Shown here: positions 9,538-16,097 of the stretch, piece after piece
Layout: each line of letters opens with the position of its first letter
Numbering within the stretch: position 1 is the first letter of the stretch
Assembly: GCA_002478765.1 (NCBI GenBank)
Contig: DLQO01000009.1
Span: forward strand, 1 to 40,715
DNA: 40,715 nucleotides
Reading direction: 5' to 3'
From: Flavobacteriales bacterium UBA7430
GTDB taxonomy: Bacteria; Bacteroidota; Bacteroidia; Flavobacteriales; UBA7430
Position numbers and translations under genes: made by a program
Notes under the pieces: model-generated
The model's database searches: none
What the model saw: the letters and a program-made list of their open reading frames with translations, nothing else
Told to the model about the DNA's origin: nothing

Positions 9538-11322
9538 TTACATTCGTTCAGGAACCGTAATCCCCAATAAACGCATGGAGGAAGAAATAACGCTTCCCAC
9601 CATACTTGATAAGCCAATGCGGAAGCCTTTGTCACCTTCGCTCTGTGCACCGAAAATCGGCACTTGTTGATAAAACTGATTGTACTCTTTTACCAAGTCA
9701 TAAGTATAATTAGCAAGTACAGCAGGGCTGCAATCTTTGGCTGATTCCTGAATAATTTCAGGGTAACGTAAAATTACTTTGAGAAGTTCTTTTTCTTTCG
9801 AATGAAGTTCCGATTCGGGATTCAATGCAATATCCGTTGATGCTGCCCTTCGCTTCAAAGAACAAATTCGTGCATGTGTGTATTGGATAAAAGGACCGGT
9901 ATGACCATTAAAATCGATAGATTCAGATGGATTAAACACCATGCGCTTTTTAGGGTCTACTTTCAAAATGAAATATTTTAAGGCACCCAGACCAATCGTT
10001 TCGTAAACCGATGCCAATTGTTCCTCATCAAAACCATCCAATTTTCCCAATTCCTCAGAAATAGACTTCGAAGTTGTAACCATTTCTTGCATCAAGTCAT
10101 CCGCATCAACCACAGTTCCTTCACGAGATTTCATCTTCCCGCTAGGTAAATCAACCATACCATAGGATAAGTGACGACAATCTTCGGCCCAAGAATAACC
10201 CAAACGATTTAAAACTTTAAATAAAACGTTAAAGTGATAATCTTGCTCATTACCAACGGTATAAACCATTTTACTGAAGTCAAAGTCCAAATGCCTCTGA
10301 ATAGCCGTTCCAATGTCTTGAGTCATATATACGGCAGTACCATCACCTCTCAAAAGTAACTTATGATCTAATTTTTCATCCGTCAAATCAACCCAAACAG
10401 AGCCATCTTCGTTTTGATAGAACACTCCTTTCTCAAGACCAATATCAACGTATTTTTTACCTAACAAATACGTTTCACTCTCGTAATAATTTGCATCAAA
10501 ATCAACACCCAAGCGCTTATACGTGGTATCAAAACCAGAATAAACCCATTGGTTCATCGTTTTCCATAGGCCAACAACCTCTTCATCTTTTGCCTCCCAA
10601 GCACGAAGCATTTGTTGTGCCTCCTGCAATATGGAAACTTCTCTTTTCGCTTCCTCTTCGGTTTTACCTTCAGCGAGTAAATTCGAAATTTCTTTTTTGT
10701 ATTCTTGATCAAATCTCACGTAGTACTTACCTACCAAGTGATCTCCTTTCATACCAGATGATTCTGGAGTTTCTCCTTCTCCAAACTTCTTCCAGGCTAA
10801 CATAGACTTGCAGATGTGAATTCCACGGTCATTGATGATTTGCACCTTCTTGACGCGTGTACCACTAGCTTTAATGATTTCGGCAACCGAATACCCCAAT
10901 AAATTGTTGCGAATGTGTCCCAAATGCAAAGGCTTATTGGTATTGGGAGATGAATACTCCACAACGATTAAAGGAGAAGTATCATCAGCTTTCACAAATC
11001 CATAATCTGTGCTCTCGTAAGCTGAGGCATATGAAGACAGCCAATAGGAATCTGTAACAACCAAATTCAAAAAACCTTTTAAAACATTGTAGGCCTCAAT
11101 AAATTCAACTTCTCTAACAAGGTATTCTCCTAAATCTTCAGCCGTTTGCTCTGGGCTTTTCTTGGAGAACCGCACCACAGGGAAAACAACTAAAGTAATG
11201 TCGCCATCAAACTCCTTGCGGGTCTTCTGGAAATTAATCTGATTTTCAGGTAAATCAGCACCAAAAATCGCTTTAACAGCATTTATGATCGGGTCTACAA
11301 GCTTTATTTCTAAGTCTTTCAT
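9538..11322 (-). CDS. argS: Arginyl-tRNA synthetase
   Basis: Class I synthetase charging tRNA-Arg. The HIGH signature appears as HLGH at residues 133-136 inside NTNKPLHLGHIRNN. The KMSKS loop is represented by the degenerate GKMKSREG, as is usual for ArgRS. An N-terminal tRNA-recognition (Add-1) domain precedes the catalytic domain, and a C-terminal anticodon-binding domain ends in LLGITVPERM. The 594-residue length is typical. Its ATG overlaps the stop of the upstream citrulline hydrolase-like gene, so it is translationally coupled to arginine/citrulline-modifying enzymes. Confidence 0.97.
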   Translation of the reverse strand: MKDLEIKLVDPIINAVKAIFGADLPENQINFQKTRKEFDGDITLVVFPVVRFSKKSPEQTAEDLGEYLVREVEFIEAYNVLKGFLNLVVTDSYWLSSYASAYESTDYGFVKADDTSPLIVVEYSSPNTNKPLHLGHIRNNLLGYSVAEIIKASGTRVKKVQIINDRGIHICKSMLAWKKFGEGETPESSGMKGDHLVGKYYVRFDQEYKKEISNLLAEGKTEEEAKREVSILQEAQQMLRAWEAKDEEVVGLWKTMNQWVYSGFDTTYKRLGVDFDANYYESETYLLGKKYVDIGLEKGVFYQNEDGSVWVDLTDEKLDHKLLLRGDGTAVYMTQDIGTAIQRHLDFDFSKMVYTVGNEQDYHFNVLFKVLNRLGYSWAEDCRHLSYGMVDLPSGKMKSREGTVVDADDLMQEMVTTSKSISEELGKLDGFDEEQLASVYETIGLGALKYFILKVDPKKRMVFNPSESIDFNGHTGPFIQYTHARICSLKRRAASTDIALNPESELHSKEKELLKVILRYPEIIQESAKDCSPAVLANYTYDLVKEYNQFYQQVPIFGAQSEGDKGFRIGLSSMVGSVISSSMRLLGITVPERM

Positions 11323-12272
11323 TTCGATGGTGCGTTTTTAGGCAAAAATAATTCTGCCATCATACAACGAGCGCTACCGCCACCACAAGCCTCTATGGTG
11401 TGCAATGGAGTGGAAAGTATTTGGCAATGTTTTTCTATTTTTTTGATTTGCTCGTCATCCAATGACTGATGTGCAGTGGATGACATCACTAAGAATTTTT
11501 CTCCTGATTTATTGACAACAGGCATCACATTTCCAGCAAATCGATGCTTTTGATCTTCAGTGATGAAAATTACTTCTTTTCCTGAATCTTTGAGGCAATC
11601 AATCAAAGAATTTCTTTCTTCAGAATCATCAATGGTATCCGCACATATAATGGCAAAGTCATCAGCCAAGGAGAGCATAACATTGGTGTGATAAATAGGT
11701 AAGCGCTCCTTATTTACAGTCTGAAAAGCCTTAAACGTAAGAGACTCGAAACCAAAAGTCTCACAAAAATCTTTCAAAACTCTAGCATCGGTCCTCAAAG
11801 ATTGAGCTGCGTAAGCTATTTTATTAACGCGATCCAAAAGCATAGAGCCCGTTCCTTCAAGGAAACGGCCATCACTCTCGTAATGTGAAAAATTTACCAT
11901 TTCGCTGATCAAAAAGCAGTGTTGCTCTTGCAAAATATTTAAAATTTCTTTTCGCCGTTCCAGTCGTCGATTTTCAGCATACATTGGATACCAACCAACG
12001 CGACCGTCATCATGAAAAGAAATCCAATTGTTTGGAAAAATAGAATCAGGAGTATCCTCCTCATGCGTATCTTGCACAACTACAACTTCAATATCTCTAG
12101 CCTTTAAATGTGCTACAAGGGTGTCAAACTCGTGAAGAGCTCGTTTCTGAATCTCAGCAGGACTCAATTCACTCAACATCTTTTGGTAGTGATTGTTCGT
12201 AGCCGTTTGCTCATTGTATCTAAAAGCAATGGGACGAATCATCATCACACTGGAAGCTAAGCCCTTAATCAT
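11319..12272 (-). CDS. ctlX: CtlX-type citrulline hydrolase (guanidino-modifying enzyme superfamily)
   Basis: Belongs to the pentein (guanidino-modifying) fold. The family is annotated as citrulline utilisation hydrolase, expected to split the ureido group of citrulline to give ornithine. Candidate active-site residues are D76 in DSIFPNNW, E139 in FLEGTGS, H195 in YHTNVML and catalytic C303 in GGGSARC. The segment MMIRPIAFRYNEQTA near the N-terminus is characteristic. A later start at the MM of MMIRP (residues 10-11) is possible. The gene overlaps the upstream amidinotransferase-like gene by 8 bp and argS by 4 bp, forming a tight three-gene unit. Exact substrate is inferred from family resemblance. 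Confidence 0.8.
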   Translation of the reverse strand: MIKGLASSVMMIRPIAFRYNEQTATNNHYQKMLSELSPAEIQKRALHEFDTLVAHLKARDIEVVVVQDTHEEDTPDSIFPNNWISFHDDGRVGWYPMYAENRRLERRKEILNILQEQHCFLISEMVNFSHYESDGRFLEGTGSMLLDRVNKIAYAAQSLRTDARVLKDFCETFGFESLTFKAFQTVNKERLPIYHTNVMLSLADDFAIICADTIDDSEERNSLIDCLKDSGKEVIFITEDQKHRFAGNVMPVVNKSGEKFLVMSSTAHQSLDDEQIKKIEKHCQILSTPLHTIEACGGGSARCMMAELFLPKNAPSK

Positions 12273-13197
12273 GATGTTTTCGTCTTAAAGGTAATGTAGA
12301 GCACCGTAAAGAACCTTCCATTTTTGAAATCTCTGAGTAGGGTATTTCTTCGACCGTAAATCCACGACGACGTAATTCCGAGTTCAATCGCTTCGATCTT
12401 TTTTCGGAGACAATAATTTCAGGACCAATAGAAAACAAATTAGAATTCATGTGATACATCTCATTGGTATCGATTTCAATGATGTTTTCCTCACCGAAAT
12501 AATCAACAAGAAAAGCTACATCATCCGAATTTTTGAATCCGCCGGGATAAATTACAGCCTGCCCCTTACCCAGAGGTTGGAAACAACAGTCTAAATGCAG
12601 CGCATTTTTACGGGGATCGGTATCCGATTTATTCAACTCAAAAGAAACAACAGTTCTGTGAGGAAACGTCTTTTGTAAAAAGGCAACACCCGTGTAATTG
12701 GTTCGAGCTACGGTATATCTTTCAAAGTCTGGATCATCAGAGACTCCCACAAAAATACAATCATCCCAAGGCATCACATCACCACCTTCTACACTTGCTC
12801 CACGGGGCATCTTAACAATAGATGATGTATCGATGCGATCCACCGTTGAGGCAATTGCCTGAAACTCTTTTGCTCGTTTTTCAATGATGTTCGGAATGAT
12901 GAACTTATCATCGATCACAAAAGCGATATCTCTACTAAAAATCTGGTTGTAATTATGAATGTTTTCAGGTCGAAATACTTCAATATTGTATTTTTTGAAA
13001 ACCGCATTGAAAGCCTCCATTTCACCAAGGAGATCACTTTCAACGGGAAAAGTACCCGCATTGATATGTTCTTTAGATTTCGGGTCATAAGCCTCATCAA
13101 CAGGAGGTTCACCACCAAAATCATTTGCAATACCAAGCAAAACAGACTCTAAATCTGCACTCTCATTCTTTATCAATATGGAAAGTTTTTCCTTCAT
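12265..13197 (-). CDS. Dimethylargininase / arginine deiminase-like amidinotransferase-fold enzyme
   Basis: A second, distinct member of the guanidino-modifying superfamily. Motifs with candidate catalytic residues are SRD at 88-90, EGGDVMPW at 137-144, H201 in LHLDCC and the nucleophile C299 in GSLRCSTLP. This layout occurs in arginine deiminases, dimethylargininases and glycine amidinotransferases, which all attack the guanidino carbon through a Cys. The substrate cannot be fixed from sequence; with the CtlX-like gene directly downstream, arginine or a methylated arginine converted to citrulline is the attractive reading. At 310 residues it is short for arginine deiminase. First gene of the unit, with a TAnnTTTG element just upstream. 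Confidence 0.78.
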   Translation of the reverse strand: MKEKLSILIKNESADLESVLLGIANDFGGEPPVDEAYDPKSKEHINAGTFPVESDLLGEMEAFNAVFKKYNIEVFRPENIHNYNQIFSRDIAFVIDDKFIIPNIIEKRAKEFQAIASTVDRIDTSSIVKMPRGASVEGGDVMPWDDCIFVGVSDDPDFERYTVARTNYTGVAFLQKTFPHRTVVSFELNKSDTDPRKNALHLDCCFQPLGKGQAVIYPGGFKNSDDVAFLVDYFGEENIIEIDTNEMYHMNSNLFSIGPEIIVSEKRSKRLNSELRRRGFTVEEIPYSEISKMEGSLRCSTLPLRRKHHD

Positions 13198-13213
13198 AAC
13201 TTACGTTAGGCTG

Positions 13214-13221
13214 CAAAGATA
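13214..13221 (-). promoter_or_regulatory. -7 promoter element (TATCTTTG) of the arginine-enzyme/argS operon
   Basis: On the minus strand TATCTTTG matches TAnnTTTG and ends 16 nt before the ATG at 13197. A TTG lies about 15 nt upstream of it, shorter than the usual -33 spacing, so the -33 element is uncertain. Confidence 0.55.
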
Positions 13222-13270
13222 GTAGAATCCATTGCTCAAGCATATTTTCCGCACAAAAAATAGACGAGAA

Positions 13271-13287
13271 ATACCCAGCTTGGGTAT
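13271..13287. promoter_or_regulatory. Interrupted palindrome ATACCCA-GCT-TGGGTAT: terminator hairpin or operator
   Basis: Two perfect 7-bp arms flank a 3-nt centre. The site is 62 bp downstream of the lhgO stop and about 70 bp upstream of the predicted start of the arginine-enzyme transcript, both on the minus strand. As RNA it would be a short hairpin followed by TTTCT, a weak terminator for lhgO. As DNA it could be a dimeric regulator site. I cannot choose between these. Confidence 0.4.
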
Positions 13288-13348
13288 CCATAAAATCTAA
13301 GGAGAGGATGGTTAATTACATTCCTAGAATGCGCAGCCCGAATTATAC

Positions 13349-14566
13349 TTACAAGCCAAAATGTTTCTCAGCCAAAGAAGTAACCTCATCACCAATAGCC
13401 AAGCATGCAGTAGCAGCAGGAGACGGAGCGTTTAACACGTGAATACTCCGGTCTTTGTATTCAATTTTAAAATCATCAATCACATCACCCGAATCACCCA
13501 AAGCCATCGCACGAACTCCAGATCTACCGGGCTTGATATCATCCATCGTTAAGCTCGGACACATACGCTGTAATTGTTTTAAAAACAATCGCTTTGAAAA
13601 AGCTCTTTTGTATTCGTTTAGACCAAATTGCCAATGTTTAAAGAACAATTTCCAAGTACCTTTATACCCTAAAGCTTCTGTGGTGTCCTTAAGGCTAAAA
13701 TCTGTTTTACCATATCCTTCTCGCTTGAAGGTGAAAACAGCATTTGGCCCACACTCTATGGTCCCATCAGTCATGCGAGTAAAATGTACGCCTAGAAATG
13801 GAAATTCAGGATTAGGAACAGGATAAACTAAATTCTTAATCTTTTTCATGCCCTGTTCCGTCAGATCATAATAATCTCCTCGAAAACCAACGATACGCAT
13901 GTCTAAGTGAACATGATCCTTACGTGCCATACGATCAGAATGTAATCCTACACAGAAAACCATGAAACGTGACTTCACCATACCTTTGGAAGTTGAAATC
14001 GAAGAAATCTCACCTTTGTCGAATTTTAACACTTCGCAATCGGTCAATACATCTGAATCGGGATTGATGGATTTAATCAACTCCGCAAGCTTTAATGTAA
14101 CCCCCTTAAAGTCAATAATTCCTGATTCTGGAACCCAAAGCGCTTTAATTCCGGCTATATAAGGTTCAATTTCTTGAATACGCTTCTTATCAATAACTTC
14201 GATGCCCACCAATCCGTTCTTAAGACCATTTTCACGAATTTTATCCAAACGAGGGAGCTCTTCTTGACTTGTGGCTACCACAATTTTCCCACAAATATCA
14301 TAATCAACACCGTGTTCTTCTGCAAAGGAAACCAACTGTTTTCTTCCATTCACACAAGTTAAAGCTCTGTAGGATCCGGGACGATAATACAGACCGGAGT
14401 GAATCACGCCCGAATTTCTTCCTGTCTGATGAAAAGCAAGTTGGGACTCTTTCTCTAGGACAGCAAGAGTTAAATTAGGATACTTACACTGAAGTTTGTA
14501 AGCTGTGGCCAAACCCACTATTCCACCACCAACGATGGTAATATCATAAATTTTGGACTCTTGCAT
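13349..14566 (-). CDS. lhgO: L-2-hydroxyglutarate oxidase
   Basis: FAD-dependent oxidoreductase of the DAO family that oxidises L-2-hydroxyglutarate to 2-oxoglutarate, known in the family to pass electrons to the respiratory chain. The N-terminal dinucleotide-binding motif is GGGIVGLATAYKL, followed by the diagnostic HQTGRNSGVIHSGLYY segment that carries flavin and substrate contacts. The C-terminus has RSGVRAMALG and NAPSPAATACLAIG, also family-typical. The length of 405 residues is normal. It is probably transcribed alone from the -7 element at 14582-14589. Confidence 0.92.
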   Translation of the reverse strand: MQESKIYDITIVGGGIVGLATAYKLQCKYPNLTLAVLEKESQLAFHQTGRNSGVIHSGLYYRPGSYRALTCVNGRKQLVSFAEEHGVDYDICGKIVVATSQEELPRLDKIRENGLKNGLVGIEVIDKKRIQEIEPYIAGIKALWVPESGIIDFKGVTLKLAELIKSINPDSDVLTDCEVLKFDKGEISSISTSKGMVKSRFMVFCVGLHSDRMARKDHVHLDMRIVGFRGDYYDLTEQGMKKIKNLVYPVPNPEFPFLGVHFTRMTDGTIECGPNAVFTFKREGYGKTDFSLKDTTEALGYKGTWKLFFKHWQFGLNEYKRAFSKRLFLKQLQRMCPSLTMDDIKPGRSGVRAMALGDSGDVIDDFKIEYKDRSIHVLNAPSPAATACLAIGDEVTSLAEKHFGL

Positions 14567-14581
14567 CTGTTATTTTTTTTG

Positions 14582-14589
14582 CAAAAATA
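14582..14589 (-). promoter_or_regulatory. -7 promoter element (TATTTTTG) of lhgO
   Basis: On the minus strand TATTTTTG fits TAnnTTTG exactly and ends 15 nt before the lhgO ATG. A -33 TTTG occurs only at a longer than usual distance. Confidence 0.5.
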
Positions 14590-14748
14590 CAATTTTATAA
14601 CAAAATCACCACGTTCAAAAGGACTTCAAAATTTAGTTTCAATATGTGAATTACAATCTATTTGTCTGCATATGAAGATATTATTAAGGTCACATAAAAG
14701 AATATGAAAAAAATATTACAACAATATATCTATTCATGTTAATTATTA

Positions 14749-14756
14749 TATATTTG
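14749..14756 (+). promoter_or_regulatory. -7 promoter-like element (TATATTTG) with no protein gene downstream
   Basis: TATATTTG is an exact TAnnTTTG match on the plus strand in an otherwise gene-free stretch. It would start a transcript near 14762, directly in front of the nested inverted repeats. A clear -33 TTG is not visible, and chance matches are expected in A+T-rich DNA. It overlaps a 31-codon open frame at 14736-14831 that resembles nothing I know. Confidence 0.3.
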
Positions 14757-14761
14757 TTGCA

Positions 14762-14956
14762 GCCAATTAGTTCTAAGATCAGCTCAAGACTACATTTAGT
14801 AGATGATAAGGAGTTATCTTTGAAGAGTTAATCAGTTCTTAGGACTTTTTGGCGGCTCTGATAGGATAACTCCGTTTGCTGTTGAGCTCGTGTTTGTGGT
14901 AAGGATAGGAAAGGAAAATAAGTGATTTGTTCCTAAACTTCTTACAGAAATCACTT
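14762..14956 (+). ncRNA. Candidate structured RNA (nested inverted repeats)
   Basis: This gene-free segment can fold into an ordered structure. An outer stem pairs AGCTCAA (14781-14787) with TTGAGCT (14882-14888). Inside it are a small hairpin CTAC (14790-14793) / GTAG (14799-14802) and a 9-bp stem GGAGTTATC (14810-14818) / GATAACTCC (14865-14873). That stem encloses ATCAG (14831-14835) / CTGAT (14858-14862). Together they resemble a three-way junction. A separate 9-bp hairpin AAGTGATTT (14920-14928) / AAATCACTT (14948-14956) follows. I do not recognise it as tmRNA, RNase P RNA, SRP RNA or 6S RNA. The strand is assumed from the -7 element at 14749-14756. It could instead be a remnant of a mobile element. 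Confidence 0.28.
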
Positions 14957-14997
14957 CTCATTTAGAACCCATAGTGATTCTTATGAAAAAGGTTAGG

Positions 14998-15088
14998 GTG
15001 TAGTACTGATAGTTAATAATTAACCATTGAAAATTTTCGATTATGCCAAAAGAAAATTTTGGAAATGAATTATTATACAGTACTACAC
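14998..15088. repeat. 91-bp MITE-like palindromic element with 11-bp perfect terminal inverted repeats
   Basis: The ends are GTGTAGTACTG (14998-15008) and CAGTACTACAC (15078-15088), perfect inverted copies. Inside, AATAATT (15015-15021) pairs with AATTATT (15068-15074), CATT (15025-15028) with AATG (15064-15067), and CCAAAA (15046-15051) with TTTTGG (15057-15062), so nearly the whole element can fold on itself. No flanking target-site duplication is evident. It sits 14 bp beyond the end of the frameshifted YeeE/YedE gene and could also act as its transcript end, but no good T run follows on the minus strand. Confidence 0.45.
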
Positions 15089-15102
15089 TTCTTTGTAATG
15101 AA

Positions 15103-15537
15103 CTAAAATCCAACCATCAGTGAGGGAGCTTTCCTCGGAACGCACCGTAGCAAGCAATAGGTTCCTAAAAGAGATCCAATCACGACACATAGAATCGGTA
15201 AAAAACCAGCGCCCAAAAGAACAAACATAGGACCAGGACATGCTCCAGCGAGCCCCCAACCAAGACCAAACAAGATTCCCCCTGTGAGGTATCGCTTCCA
15301 ACCTTTATCCTTGGATTTGATATGAATTTGTTGACCATCAAGAATTGACTCAACCCGAAATTTTTTAAGACCAAACATCACAAGAGCTCCAAATAAAACA
15401 GCAGAACCGATAATACCGTACATATGAAAAGAATCAAATTGAAACATTTCATAGATCCGAAACCAAGAAGCTACTTCCGACTTAAACAACACAACACCAA
15501 GTAAAATACCGATTAAAAAAAAGAGAACCGTTCGCAT
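15103..15537 (-). pseudogene. Second YeeE/YedE (DUF6691-type) membrane protein, frameshifted near the C-terminus
   Basis: Small integral membrane protein of the YeeE/YedE sulfur-transport family: four hydrophobic stretches and a GWGLAGACPGPM signature containing the conserved Cys. ATG 15537 (MRTVLFFLIG) is chosen because it overlaps the ancestral stop of the preceding family member as TAATG. A 4-bp tandem duplication GCAAGCAA at 15150-15157 shifts the frame: the current frame ends ...CVPRKAPSLMVGF, whereas removing one copy restores YGAFRGKLPH and a stop at 15117-15119, the ending I expect for the family. Only the last ten or so residues change, so a partly functional product is possible. The open frame extends further upstream to 15618, but that part lies inside the preceding gene. 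Confidence 0.75.
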
Positions 15538-16097
15538 TAGAATAATATAGGTGAGATGAAATGATTCATAAATAAACCCCCTAGAAAAAAACCTATAACG
15601 GCAATCAATTAGGGCCACTGTAAATTACTGAGCTCTGAAATAGCATGTCCCGAAGTACATCCTCCCGCATACCGAGCCCCGAAACCAACAAGAAACCCAC
15701 CGCCCAATAAAAGCAGTAGGTTCTTCTTTTGGTGAAGGATCTCAGTACCAAAAAGCAATTCAGGCATGTACGACTGTCCTGCGTCTAAAACACCCAGCCC
15801 TTGCAACTGAGCGATCGTTTCTGGATTTAAGTCAACAACAGTGGTTGAAGTCAAAAATTGGGAAGCAATGAAACCGCCTACAACCGTTCCGGCAAGCACG
15901 GACAAATTCCAGGAATCACGTCTCCAGTCAAAACGAAAAAAAGACACGCTATTTCCTGCTCCAAAGGCACTACATAATGTTCGCAAATTAGAAGACATCC
16001 CAAAAGATTTACCTGAACATAAAAGTAAGAACATAAAAAATGCAATCGCGGGGCCACTTAAATACCAGGGTCAAGGTTTTAAAATATATTCAATCAT
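15537..16097 (-). pseudogene. First YeeE/YedE family membrane protein, two in-frame nonsense codons
   Basis: The reading frame starts at ATG 16097, overlapping the MBL-rhodanese stop as ATGA, and runs without frameshift to a TAA at 15537-15539, 186 codons, the usual length for this thiosulfate/sulfur transporter family. It is interrupted by TGA at 16071-16073, where the context MIEYILKP-stop-PWYLSGP indicates a lost Trp (TGG to TGA). A second stop, TAA at 15609-15611, lies in SNLQWP-stop-LIAVIGFFLGG, probably replacing Ser (TCA to TAA). The conserved GGCTSGHAIS motif lies between them. Two independent stops remove the first and last membrane segments. An internal ATG at 16034 leaves a 141-residue open frame that is unlikely to be functional. 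Confidence 0.85.

Noticed and set aside
14736..14831. A 31-codon open frame (MLIIIYLLQPISS...) as a small protein gene
   Set aside because: It overlaps the -7-like element and the inverted repeats, has no clear promoter in front, and resembles no family I know.
14998..15088. Integron attC site, suggested by GTTAGGG next to an imperfect palindrome
   Set aside because: The core does not fit GTTRRRY, there is no paired RYYYAAC box, and no integrase or cassette array is nearby.
15043..15123. A 26-codon open frame beginning MPKENFGNELL as a small gene
   Set aside because: It lies within the palindromic element and runs antisense into the YeeE/YedE gene; most likely a chance frame.
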